In this document: one piece after another, positions 1 to 7,938 of the stretch
Numbering within the stretch: the first letter of the stretch is position 1
Layout of the letters: each line of letters begins with the position of its first letter
Assembly (NCBI GenBank): GCA_021162505.1
Contig: JAGGYO010000217.1
Location: forward strand, 1 to 12,558
Direction of reading: 5' to 3'
Length of the DNA: 12,558 nt
Origin: a bacterium
GTDB lineage: Bacteria > AUK180
Notes under the pieces: generated by a model
Seen by the model: only the letters and a program-made list of their open reading frames with translations
Told to the model about the DNA's origin: nothing
Database searches by the model: none
Program-made: the position numbers and the translations under genes

Positions 1-312
1 GAAGAAGAACCTGCTGAAACAACAGAAGAGGTTGTAACGGAAGAAGAACCTGCTGAAACAACAGAAGAGGTTGTAACGGAAGAAGAACCTGCTGAAACAA
101 CAGAAGAGGTTGTAACGGAAGAAGAACCTGCTGAAACAACGGAAGAGGTCGTAACGGAAGAAGAACCTGCTGAAACAACAGAAGAGGTTGTAACGGAAGA
201 AGAACTTGCTGAAACAACAGAAGAGGTTGTAACGGAAGAAAAACCTGCTGAAACAACGGAAGAGGTCGTAACAGAAGAAGAACCTGCTGAAACAACGGAA
301 GAGGTTGTAATG
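1..312 (+). repeat. In-frame 39-bp tandem repeat array, eight copies, encoding an acidic linker
   Basis: Eight contiguous 39-bp units begin at 1, 40, 79, 118, 157, 196, 235 and 274. Each encodes the 13-residue unit EEEPAETTEEVVT. The copies differ by a few single-base changes: silent ACA/ACG and GTT/GTC swaps, Pro to Leu in copy 6 (CTT), Glu to Lys in copy 7 (AAA) and Thr to Met in the last codon of copy 8 (ACG to ATG). Because 39 is divisible by three, gain or loss of units keeps the frame. The array runs into the left edge, so the total copy number is unknown. The product is probably an extended, negatively charged periplasmic spacer in the secretin. Confidence 0.97.
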
Positions 313-1893
313 GAGCTTAATCATATTTCCGATATAAAGGTCATACAGGAATCCGATATTACAAGATTACAGATTATTGCAGATAAGAAACTTATGTACG
401 AATTTTCAAAAAACGGAAAAGCCGGATCAGGTGAAATAAAGATCTATAATGCCGATTATGCAGGAGAATTGCCTAAAAAAATAGGTTATATCCTTGCTCT
501 AACGGGCAGTAAATACAATGATAATTATATCATTAATTTGGGTTATAATAAGACATCAGAATTTTCTATATTTCCCATAGAAAATATCATTGAATGTGAT
601 ATTTCCAAGCCGGTTGAGCAAAAGAAGACTGGTGGAAAATATGTTCAATTAGCGGGTAGTACAAAGAAAAAAGAATTGAAATCAAAAACATTGGTAGAAA
701 CAAAGCAGTATAAGGGCTATAAAAAAATCTCACTGCATTTGAAAAACGCTTCATTTGATTCTGTTTTAAGGCTAATATCCATTGAAACGAATGTCAATAT
801 TTATCACGATCCTAAGGTTTCCGGAAGGATATCCATTGATGTTGACAATCAACCCTGGGAACCTACATTAGATGTAATTTTAAAAAATTATGGCTATACA
901 TATGAGTGGGAAGATTATAGGACGATAAGGGTTACAGATTTTACTACATTGCAAAAGGAGAAAGATGACCTAAAAAAATCCTTGAAAGCAAAAGAAACAT
1001 TATTACCTCTTGTTACCAGAATTTATCAATTAGGATTTGCAAAGTCAAGCGTAATTGCCGGGTTAATAAAACCTCCTATTATATCAGAAAGAGGAAAGGT
1101 AGATTATAATAGCAGAAGTAATATATTGATCGTAAAGGATATAAAGAATAAATTAGATAAATTGGATAAGATCATTAGCGAACTTGATGAGCAAACTCGC
1201 CAGGTTAATATTCTTGTTAGAATTTATAGACTGAATGAGATCGATTCTAGTAATATTGGTATCAACTGGAGTTTTGATAATGCAAATGTTAGCACCAATA
1301 CACCAATGGGCGGTGGAGTCAATTTAGGTAGTTCACCCGGATCAAGCATGACAGGTCAGAATTATGGTATGGTATCCCTTTTTTCCCCTAATCAAATGAT
1401 GAATATTGAGGCAGCCCTCACTGCTCTTATGAATAAAAATAAAGTTAAGTTGGAAACTTATCCGAATATAACAGTTCTGAACCATCAGAAAGCAAGTATC
1501 GTTATTGGTCAAAAAGTACCTATAACAATGCTTGATCAGGCAGGAAACACCATAACTCAATTGACCACTATTGGAACTAAAATACAGGTTACCCCTCACA
1601 TTAATGCTAATGGAGAAGTTCTGTTGAAGATCCATCCTGAGTTAAGTAACCTTGCCGGTGTTGTAGCTGGGCTTGTCAATATTGCAACAAGTGAAGCCGA
1701 TACAACAATGCTTGTTAAAAATGGTGAAACAGCGGTCATAGGTGGTTTGGTTGAGTACAGAAAAACACACACGAATGCTTTGATCCCAATTTTAGGAAAA
1801 ATTCCTCTAATCGGACTTCTTTTTAAGAATAAAGCGGAAACATTGAATAAAGGTGAAATAATTATTTTTGTTACTCCAAAAATTATTGAATAG
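1..1893 (+). CDS. pilQ: Type IV pilus secretin, PilQ family (5' end outside the window)
   Basis: This is the outer-membrane secretin channel through which the type IV pilus passes. Frame 1 is open from base 1, so the gene begins upstream and 630 residues are visible. The order is: eight 13-residue acidic repeats (1-312); an AMIN-like region (about 310-620) that in this family binds peptidoglycan; an STN/N0-type domain (about 712-930); a secretin N1-type domain (about 1000-1230); a Gly/Ser-rich insert (about 1300-1360); and the secretin core (about 1400-1890). The core carries the family signatures VKNGETAVIGGL and ILGKIPLIGLLF and ends in IIFVTPKIIE. The ATG at 310 is only the last codon of repeat 8 and is not the true start. 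pilC follows after 8 nt, which supports a pilus assignment over type II secretion, although GspD/GspF remains a weaker alternative. The signal peptide must lie upstream. Confidence 0.9.
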   Translation, partial: EEEPAETTEEVVTEEEPAETTEEVVTEEEPAETTEEVVTEEEPAETTEEVVTEEEPAETTEEVVTEEELAETTEEVVTEEKPAETTEEVVTEEEPAETTEEVVMELNHISDIKVIQESDITRLQIIADKKLMYEFSKNGKAGSGEIKIYNADYAGELPKKIGYILALTGSKYNDNYIINLGYNKTSEFSIFPIENIIECDISKPVEQKKTGGKYVQLAGSTKKKELKSKTLVETKQYKGYKKISLHLKNASFDSVLRLISIETNVNIYHDPKVSGRISIDVDNQPWEPTLDVILKNYGYTYEWEDYRTIRVTDFTTLQKEKDDLKKSLKAKETLLPLVTRIYQLGFAKSSVIAGLIKPPIISERGKVDYNSRSNILIVKDIKNKLDKLDKIISELDEQTRQVNILVRIYRLNEIDSSNIGINWSFDNANVSTNTPMGGGVNLGSSPGSSMTGQNYGMVSLFSPNQMMNIEAALTALMNKNKVKLETYPNITVLNHQKASIVIGQKVPITMLDQAGNTITQLTTIGTKIQVTPHINANGEVLLKIHPELSNLAGVVAGLVNIATSEADTTMLVKNGETAVIGGLVEYRKTHTNALIPILGKIPLIGLLFKNKAETLNKGEIIIFVTPKIIE

Positions 1894-1896
1894 GAG
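1892..1896 (+). promoter_or_regulatory. Ribosome binding site of pilC, overlapping the pilQ stop
   Basis: AGGAG begins inside the TAG stop of the secretin gene and lies 5 nt before the pilC ATG at 1902. This fixes the pilC start and suggests the two genes are translated from one message. Confidence 0.75.
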
Positions 1897-1901
1897 CTGA
1901 T

Positions 1902-3116
1902 ATGGGAGTATTTTTATATAAATATAAAACAAAGACCGGTAAAAAGAGAAGTGGAGAAGTAACAGCGGAATCACTTGATGAGGCACGCGCTCGATTTAAT
2001 AGACCCAATATATTTCAGGAAACAGTTAAGGTTCAAGAAAAAACAGTCCTGAATGCCGGGATAAATTTGCCTAACTTTGATGTTGTTACTACGCATGATA
2101 TTTCAATTTTTACAAGACAATTTGCAGTTCTTCTCGATGCAAGTATTGATCTTACCAAATCTTTTGATATTTTGGCAAGAGAAATGGAAAATCAAAAATT
2201 CAAAAAGATCCTTATGGAGATCAAAAGCAAGGTAGAATCAGGAGTTCCTCTTTCGCAAGCACTCGGCTCTTTTCCTAAGCTTTTTGATAGTTTGTTTACG
2301 AACATGGTTTCTGCTGGTGAGTCATCAGGTAAATTACCTTTGGTATTTACAAGACTATCTGAATATATTGAAAAAGCGGAACAAATAAAAGGTAAAGTAA
2401 AAGCTGCAATGACATATCCAACTGTCATTTCTATTGTTACCGTAGTAATGGTTTGGTTTATGCTGACAAAGGTCATTCCAACATTTGAAACTATGTTTGC
2501 AGATATGAATGCCAAACTTCCCGGACCAACACAACTTCTTATTAATATAAGTCATTATCTGCAAAAAAGCGGTTGGGTAATTATTTTAATTGTGGGTGCT
2601 TTTATTGCTCTGCATATTACATTAACAAGAAAAAGCAAAAAATATATATGGTTTCTTAATTTTCTTGCGCTAAAAGCCCCCATATTGGGAGGTTTAACTA
2701 AAAAAACAGCAATTGCGCGATTTGCGAGAACATTATCCACTCTATTGGATTCCGGTGTTCATCTTCCAGAAGCATTATATATTAGTTCAAAGACCACAGG
2801 AAACCTGCTATACGAGGAAGCCATCCTGGAAGCACAAGATGCGGTTACTTCCGGACAAACATTGACAACCCCATTAAAAGAGGCAAAGATCTTCCCGGGC
2901 ATGGTCCTGCAAATGATCGATGCCGGTCAAGAATCAGGTAAGACATCGGTTCTTTTGGCAAAGGTTGCCGATTTTTATGAAGAAGAAGTTGATACAGCGG
3001 TTGAGGGTTTGATGTCTGCATTGGAACCATTGATCATGGTTGTAATAGGTGGTATTTTGGGATTTATTATTGTCGCAATGTTTATGCCTATTCTTACCAT
3101 GTCCTCGGCAATGTAA
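1902..3116 (+). CDS. pilC: Type IV pilus inner-membrane platform protein PilC (T2SS F family)
   Basis: PilC is the inner-membrane platform of the type IV pilus machine, on which the assembly and retraction ATPases act. The 404-residue product is the usual family length. An N-terminal cytoplasmic segment of about 65 residues opens with the typical FLYKYKTKTGKKRSGEV. Two T2SSF repeats follow. The first starts at ISIFTRQFAVLLDASIDL, has the GESSGKLP motif and ends in a pair of membrane helices. The second starts at ARFARTLSTLLDSGVHL, has the matching GQESGKTS motif and ends in a C-terminal helix rich in Gly and Ile. A good ribosome binding site supports the start. The gene lies directly behind the secretin gene. 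No pilB, pilT or pilin gene is visible, so they lie upstream or elsewhere. Confidence 0.93.
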   Translation: MGVFLYKYKTKTGKKRSGEVTAESLDEARARFNRPNIFQETVKVQEKTVLNAGINLPNFDVVTTHDISIFTRQFAVLLDASIDLTKSFDILAREMENQKFKKILMEIKSKVESGVPLSQALGSFPKLFDSLFTNMVSAGESSGKLPLVFTRLSEYIEKAEQIKGKVKAAMTYPTVISIVTVVMVWFMLTKVIPTFETMFADMNAKLPGPTQLLINISHYLQKSGWVIILIVGAFIALHITLTRKSKKYIWFLNFLALKAPILGGLTKKTAIARFARTLSTLLDSGVHLPEALYISSKTTGNLLYEEAILEAQDAVTSGQTLTTPLKEAKIFPGMVLQMIDAGQESGKTSVLLAKVADFYEEEVDTAVEGLMSALEPLIMVVIGGILGFIIVAMFMPILTMSSAM

Positions 3117-4194
3117 AAAGATAATTATACTAAAATATCTATCTTATCTTACTTTTATTGTAGTACTAATATATTCTTTTAATGCCCGCCCTCTTATATT
3201 TTTATTTTCTTCACTGGTTTTTCTTATTTTAAATATTAAAAAAATAAAATTAGAAATAGATCTTCCTATAATGTTATATCTATTTTTTATTATCATTAAT
3301 TTGTTTTACACAAAAAATATTGAAATGACATTGGGGTATATTTACTTATTGATCTTTGTTATTCTTATGAAAGATATTGTTAAAGAATTTAATGTCAAGA
3401 TATTGAGATTCATGTTTTTTATAATAGTTTTTTTTATTATTGTTTATGCTCTATACGAAAAATTCATTCTTTTTCCGCAATTGAGACAGATGATTGCCGG
3501 TTCTGAACTCATAAATGGAAAAACATTTGTGGAATATTTGGAAAGGGGAAGGGTAATGGGAACATTTATTTCACCCAATATATTAGCCATTGTTCCGCCA
3601 TTACTGATTTATTATATATATGGTAAAAATAAATTCTTCAATATAATATTCACCGGTATTTTTATCCTCATGCTATTTTTGACCAAGTCCTTTAATTTAG
3701 TACTTTTTTATTTTATCGTAGTTTTATTATATAATAAGAAAAAATTGGTTTTTCTATTGATCGTTGTTCTGATATTATCCGTGGGTTCATTGACCATTAT
3801 AAGGCATTCAGATCTTAGTAAAAAACAAATGGATCCAGTTGTCAATAGGTATAAAAATTTCAAAGCGGGGATAAAAATGTTCTTTCATCGTCCCATTCAG
3901 GGTTTCGGTACATTCTCGTATGAAAAGGAATATAATAGATTCAAGGACAAAGATGCCAATAATGTTAAAATGGCTCATAATGTTATTATTCAGCATTTAG
4001 CAGATGGTGGATTGCTCTACTTAGGATTACTTATTTATATGCTTATTTATATTTTTAAAAGGGTAAGCTACCATGAGGCCATTCCTCTTATTGCAATACT
4101 TGTACACAATTTATTCTCGTTTTCCTTTTATTCTTCAACAATATTCATACTTTTTTTCTTATATTTTTATGTTTCTAAAAGAAAAGTTTTATAA
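3049..4194 (+). CDS. O-antigen ligase / Wzy-like polytopic membrane protein, start uncertain
   Basis: Members of this family (Wzy_C/WaaL type) join or polymerise glycan chains on the periplasmic face of the inner membrane. Many hydrophobic segments run through the protein. Family-like features are RVMGTFISPNILA in the middle, a soluble loop with NRYKNFKAGIKMFFHRPIQG followed by GFGTFSYE, and HNVIIQHLADGGLLYLGLL near the C-terminus. Related proteins also transfer glycans to pilins, which would fit the position behind pilC, but that is inference. The start is a problem. The frame opens at GTG 3049, just after a stop and without a ribosome binding site, and would overlap pilC by 68 bp with a non-family-like N-terminus. 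The recognisable protein begins near 3121, where only ATA or ATT codons are available. The first ATG, at 3271, would remove the first hydrophobic segments. The family call is fairly sure; the 5' boundary is not. Confidence 0.72.
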   Translation: MVFWDLLLSQCLCLFLPCPRQCKKIIILKYLSYLTFIVVLIYSFNARPLIFLFSSLVFLILNIKKIKLEIDLPIMLYLFFIIINLFYTKNIEMTLGYIYLLIFVILMKDIVKEFNVKILRFMFFIIVFFIIVYALYEKFILFPQLRQMIAGSELINGKTFVEYLERGRVMGTFISPNILAIVPPLLIYYIYGKNKFFNIIFTGIFILMLFLTKSFNLVLFYFIVVLLYNKKKLVFLLIVVLILSVGSLTIIRHSDLSKKQMDPVVNRYKNFKAGIKMFFHRPIQGFGTFSYEKEYNRFKDKDANNVKMAHNVIIQHLADGGLLYLGLLIYMLIYIFKRVSYHEAIPLIAILVHNLFSFSFYSSTIFILFFLYFYVSKRKVL

Positions 4195-4216
4195 GTACTC
4201 CATAGATGCGGATCTC

Positions 4217-4245
4217 TTTACTTATTCAGAATATTATTGTATAAT
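4217..4245 (+). promoter_or_regulatory. Candidate sigma-70-type promoter placing transcription start at the PHP gene ATG
   Basis: TTTACT (4217-4222) and a perfect TATAAT (4240-4245) are separated by 17 nt. The -10 box ends 5 nt before the ATG at 4251, so transcription would start at or very near the A of the start codon. No Shine-Dalgarno-like sequence precedes this ATG. The A/T-rich background makes chance boxes common, so this is a candidate only. Confidence 0.4.
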
Positions 4246-4250
4246 GAAGT

Positions 4251-5096
4251 ATGGAAAAGTTCCTATATGATCTTCATACTCATTCTCAAAATTCAGACGG
4301 GCAATATTCAATAAATGAACTTTTAAAAATGGCAGAAAGCGCGGGATTGAAAGGACTCGGGATCACCGATCACGATTCTCTTGGTTCGAAAACCGATGAA
4401 AATACCATTAATGAATTTGGCACCGTGAAAGGAGTATTGGGCGTTGAATTTGCAACGGATATTTCGAATCTTCATTTGGTCGGGTATATGAGGACATGGA
4501 ATAATTCCCCCCTTAAAAAATTTCTCAGCACCCAAAAAGAAGCCCGTGAACGCGCTGCTATGAATACACTTAAAAAAGCCAATGAAATGGGATTTTCCAT
4601 GAACTATGAAACATTGATAAAAAAATACACTAAGGGCGCAGCAATTGGAAGACCGCATATTGCTCATTATCTTGTTGACCTGAATATCGTATCTGGTATT
4701 AGAGAAGCATTTGACAAATACCTAAAGATAGGGATGCCGCTTTATATTGAAAAAAAGAGAATAGGATTTGAAGAACTCATCAAAAAAGCAAAAAGTGAAT
4801 TTAATATAATTATAGGATTAGCGCATCCCTTTTATATGGATAGAAAATCAGATGAAATATATAAGATCATTGATAGGGCAATTGAATTCAATATTGACGG
4901 GATAGAGGTTCATTATGCCGGTCATACCAAAGATCAGGTGCATTATTTAAATCAGTTATGTGAGGCGAGAGGTCTCTTAAAATTAGGTGGTTCAGACTTT
5001 CACGGAGAAAAGATCAAATCCGATGTAACATTGGGTAGCGGTGGTCTTTTTGAAGAAGATTTTTTTAAGCTATTAGATAAAATAGATTCTTTATGA
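4251..5096 (+). CDS. PHP-domain metal-dependent phosphoesterase (TrpH/YciV/RNase AM-like)
   Basis: The 281-residue protein has the full set of PHP metal-site motifs: DLHTHS at residues 7-12, ITDHD at 38-42, GVEF with Glu66, GRPHIAH in the middle, GLAHPF further on and GGSDFHG near the C-terminus. Length and motif order match the YciV/TrpH group. Characterised members remove 5' nucleotides from short RNAs or hydrolyse 3',5'-nucleoside bisphosphates such as pAp. The family is also found as DNA polymerase-associated domains, but no polymerase domain is present here. The protein should be cytoplasmic, since no signal peptide or membrane segment is seen. It lies 56 nt after the O-antigen-ligase-like gene and may have its own promoter. 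Its stop overlaps the ATG of a short frame downstream. The exact substrate cannot be read from the sequence. Confidence 0.85.
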   Translation: MEKFLYDLHTHSQNSDGQYSINELLKMAESAGLKGLGITDHDSLGSKTDENTINEFGTVKGVLGVEFATDISNLHLVGYMRTWNNSPLKKFLSTQKEARERAAMNTLKKANEMGFSMNYETLIKKYTKGAAIGRPHIAHYLVDLNIVSGIREAFDKYLKIGMPLYIEKKRIGFEELIKKAKSEFNIIIGLAHPFYMDRKSDEIYKIIDRAIEFNIDGIEVHYAGHTKDQVHYLNQLCEARGLLKLGGSDFHGEKIKSDVTLGSGGLFEEDFFKLLDKIDSL

Positions 5097-5310
5097 TATT
5101 CAATTTAATAATATCATTTCTTTTTTATTCAGTTTTTTTTATATAATTCAAAAGAATAGACCGAAAGGTTTTATCACTTACCCAATGAATATTAAGAAAC
5201 ATTCACGATATATTGTTGATGTTCTCCAGAATAATATTGAATATGCATTGGCTTTCGGATGTTTTGACGGGAGCATCATTGGATTGTATTATAGGGAAAC
5301 GGACTTTTGA
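5093..5310 (+). pseudogene. Possible small membrane-anchored gene, frameshifted at a T8 tract
   Basis: An ATG at 5093 overlaps the PHP gene stop as ATGA. It opens a hydrophobic frame, MIFNLIISFLFYSVFFI, that stops at 5144-5146. A run of eight T (5133-5140) lies just before that stop. One extra T would join this start to a second frame that reads without interruption to the TGA at 5308-5310, giving about 72 residues: one N-terminal membrane helix followed by a soluble part ending in IIGLYYRETDF. If there is no frameshift, the second frame could start alone at ATG 5185 and give 41 residues with no good ribosome binding site. I recognise no family. It may be a decayed gene, a homopolymer sequencing error or chance. 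Confidence 0.33.
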
Positions 5311-5314
5311 TATA

Positions 5315-6889
5315 CTAAAAGACCCAAAATAAGATCAAAAGGACCAAGATCAAAATTAAAAAGAATGGATGTTCGAAAAGATTGATTTTACTCTTATCAG
5401 TTTTTAAATTATTCGAAGAACTATTTTTTAAAAGGGATCGTAGGAGAGAATATTTGTTCTTATCGAATCCACAATATTTTTTTTCAAGATCATTCGGAAA
5501 GACCTTATAATTTCTTATAAATTTTTGCCCATTGCTTTTTACAATAATCTCGAGTTCTCCTTTGGGAGGGTTAAAAGAGAAACTCCCATTGGAGGGAATG
5601 ATATTACTTTTGTTTATACTGATAGAATCAATATTTTGCGAAAAAATTCCAACGAACTCTCTATTTTCAATGAATCGTTTGCTATTAAATGAAAAGTGAG
5701 GATATTTTAAAATGTCATGTTCAAATGATGTTAATATACTTAATAATAAATGCTCGACAATATGATCGTTTTTTAGCATATAATGATAGAATCCGGTGAT
5801 CGTTAAGAAAAAATTATTGTAATAATGTCCCATCAAGGGCTTATTACTGTCCATGCTTGAAAAATTTCCTTTAAGTATCTTACTTTTCACCTGTATTTGA
5901 TTAAAAGAACGGTTATTTATAGTGATCCCTTTTTTAAAAAATGGAACGAGATGTTCATTTTTACAATTTCCCACTAAGAGGACGGGTTTATGAGTAGACA
6001 TACTGAAATTTGTATTATAAAAAATAAAAGCGTCGTAATCTTCCATATCTTTTATTTGTTCTTTTTCAATAGAATCCACCTTGAATCCATCTTTTCTCAA
6101 AATCCGGGCTAATATTCCAATATCCTTTGAAGGGTAAGAGTAAACGATGATAATGTGAGGTGTCCTTTTTTTTAAAATAATATCAGAATAAAAGTGATCA
6201 TCAAATTCAATGTCATCATTGCTTTGAACTTGGACATGAAGCGAATATACGCCAGGATGCCTTATCGTAAACTCCATTGGAATTATGTTTTCCCCTTGTT
6301 CAATCATGATATTTTTTTTAACAGGCGGTTTATTATCAAACTGAATCTTTACCGTAGCGTGTGTTTTATGCTCACTGGCTATCTTCAAATAAATAGTATT
6401 TCGAGGTTCTAAATATGTATTTTTAGGAAAGACATCAACGATCTCGCTATTAACAAATCTTTTTTCGCCTTCAATGGGAATTAAGGAGATATTGCCGTAG
6501 AAAGGCTTTGGTTCGAAAGGTTCAGTATAATTAAAATCAGAATAATAATTTATCATCAAATTATTCATAATGGAGTAATTTCCCAGCATTTTTATTTCAT
6601 CATATATTGGAGATCCCAACTTATTGAATTTCTTGAATCTCGTCAAATTATTTTTTTTATCAATAGTAAAAAAGTGCTTGTTTTTAATATGATAATTTGA
6701 ATATTTCAATGATGTGGAAGAATCAATAATATTTAGAGAACCTTTTATACTTTTTGGCGAATATGTCAAGAACTTGAAAAGCAATAAACTTAATAGAATA
6801 AAAATGAGTAAAGGGTAGCCGAGAGTTTTCTTTTTTTTACTTGAAATTAAAATAAATAGGAATACAAAAAGAATGTATAAGAATATCAT
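5315..6889 (-). CDS. Divergent BatA/vWA-type membrane protein with GATase-like region
   Basis: The 524-residue protein has two N-terminal membrane helices (about residues 1-17 and 25-42), a long extracytoplasmic part and a C-terminal helix (about 503-522). This layout is typical of the large BatA-like membrane proteins that carry a vWA domain, an Ig-like segment and a glutamine-amidotransferase-like fold. DSSTS at 56-60 fits the vWA metal-site pattern DxSxS, but the region after it is far shorter than a full vWA domain, so this domain looks degenerate. Residues about 145-235 resemble an Ig-like beta segment (FTIRHPGVYSLHVQVQSNDD). Residues about 240-315 (HIIIVYSYPSKDIGILARIL and on) resemble the GATase-like fold without an obvious catalytic triad. 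Its ATG overlaps the preceding GAF gene stop as ATGA. The function is unknown; the family call rests on layout and a few motifs. Confidence 0.5.
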   Translation of the reverse strand: MIFLYILFVFLFILISSKKKKTLGYPLLIFILLSLLLFKFLTYSPKSIKGSLNIIDSSTSLKYSNYHIKNKHFFTIDKKNNLTRFKKFNKLGSPIYDEIKMLGNYSIMNNLMINYYSDFNYTEPFEPKPFYGNISLIPIEGEKRFVNSEIVDVFPKNTYLEPRNTIYLKIASEHKTHATVKIQFDNKPPVKKNIMIEQGENIIPMEFTIRHPGVYSLHVQVQSNDDIEFDDHFYSDIILKKRTPHIIIVYSYPSKDIGILARILRKDGFKVDSIEKEQIKDMEDYDAFIFYNTNFSMSTHKPVLLVGNCKNEHLVPFFKKGITINNRSFNQIQVKSKILKGNFSSMDSNKPLMGHYYNNFFLTITGFYHYMLKNDHIVEHLLLSILTSFEHDILKYPHFSFNSKRFIENREFVGIFSQNIDSISINKSNIIPSNGSFSFNPPKGELEIIVKSNGQKFIRNYKVFPNDLEKKYCGFDKNKYSLLRSLLKNSSSNNLKTDKSKINLFEHPFFLILILVLLILFWVF

Positions 6890-7938
6890 TTTTCATTCTC
6901 AATTACCCATTTTAAGATCACCGCAGTATTGAGGGCAAAATCTATAAATAATTCCTCATCATTTTTGGAAAATTTATTTTTTTCTATTGATTCTATATTC
7001 AATACGCCAATAACTACCTCATTTATTGTTAAAGGAGTTGCCATTTCCGACAGCGTCTTTGACCCCGGGTATGAAATATAACGCTCATCACTTGGAACAT
7101 TATTGATCCGAATGGTTTTATTTTCTTGAGCACATATACCGGTAACCCCTTGCCCGATCTTTATCTTGGCCTTCTTTACAAATTTATCTGAAATACCCTT
7201 TGCGCAATAAATGTCCAAAGCATCCTTCTTTTTGTTCAATAATAAAATGGCTGCTGCTTCAATACTAAAAATAGTTACTAAGGATTCCACGATATCATCC
7301 GTAATCTGACGAAGGTCCTTATGAATAAGGAGCATTCTATCAATATTTCTCAAATGTTCTAAGTTTTTTGTCTTGGTCTGTTCCTCTCTATGTAATATCC
7401 CGTTTTGAATAATAACCTTATAGATGGGTATGATGGAATTAAAAAGATCGATATCGTTACTGGAAAACGGGGTCTTATCATTTTTATCCGCCACCAAAAA
7501 CCATCCGATGATCTTGTTTTTTAATGTAATGGGCTCAAAGATCACATTGTTTAAATTAAATGAAGCAAACAATTCTTTATATTCTTTCTGTAACTTTGAA
7601 TTTACATTGATAATATGCTGACTACTTAAGAAAAGATTTTTTTGAATAAGAGTGTTTTTTCTAAAATATTCTTTCAGTTCAGTTTTTTCGATCCCAAACG
7701 AGAAATTAGGTAAAAAAATTTCTTCTTTTTCATCATAGAGTAATAACGCGATCTTTGTCGTCTTAAAAACATTGGAAAGGGATGCAGTTATAGCCCAAAG
7801 CGTATCATTCAGGTCTTCAAAAGATTTGGTTAGAAGAACATTGATATCCTGCAAAATAGAGAACAATTCTCTGAGCCGGATCTTTTCATTAATATCGCCC
7901 ATTTTAAATTTGAGGAAGTCCTTAAAAAAGTTTTTCAC
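6886..7938 (-). CDS. Dual GAF-domain protein without an output domain
   Basis: The 350 residues form two GAF domains, roughly residues 25-180 and 195-345. The second is the clearer one, with IKIGQGVTGICAQENKTIRI, then a DERYISYPG segment and SEMATPLTINEVVIGVLNIE. GAF domains bind small ligands such as cyclic nucleotides, haem or tetrapyrroles, or act as dimer sensors. No kinase, cyclase, HD-GYP, phosphatase or DNA-binding domain is attached, so the output must come from a partner protein. No membrane segment is seen. The start is GTG, in a GTGA overlap with the P-II gene stop, with AGGGG about 9 nt upstream. The stop overlaps the next gene as ATGA. This tight linkage suggests it works with the P-II protein and the membrane protein, but the ligand is unknown. 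Confidence 0.8.
   Translation of the reverse strand: MKNFFKDFLKFKMGDINEKIRLRELFSILQDINVLLTKSFEDLNDTLWAITASLSNVFKTTKIALLLYDEKEEIFLPNFSFGIEKTELKEYFRKNTLIQKNLFLSSQHIINVNSKLQKEYKELFASFNLNNVIFEPITLKNKIIGWFLVADKNDKTPFSSNDIDLFNSIIPIYKVIIQNGILHREEQTKTKNLEHLRNIDRMLLIHKDLRQITDDIVESLVTIFSIEAAAILLLNKKKDALDIYCAKGISDKFVKKAKIKIGQGVTGICAQENKTIRINNVPSDERYISYPGSKTLSEMATPLTINEVVIGVLNIESIEKNKFSKNDEELFIDFALNTAVILKWVIENEK

Noticed and set aside
1..312. CRISPR array
   Set aside because: The 39-bp units are directly contiguous with no spacers, keep one reading frame and encode part of a secretin.
310..1893. Start of the secretin gene at ATG 310
   Set aside because: The same frame is open to base 1 through eight repeat units, and this ATG is the altered last codon of unit 8. 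It would leave an outer-membrane secretin without a signal peptide.
4073..4270. 65-residue plus-strand frame across the O-antigen-ligase-like gene end
   Set aside because: It lies in another frame of two better-supported genes, has no family features and no ribosome binding site.
5093..5117. Rho-independent terminator (ATGATATT-9-AATATCAT stem followed by T-rich sequence)
   Set aside because: The 8-bp stem is almost all A/T and weak, such stems are frequent by chance at this base composition, and it overlaps the start of the possible small gene. A weak terminator is not excluded.
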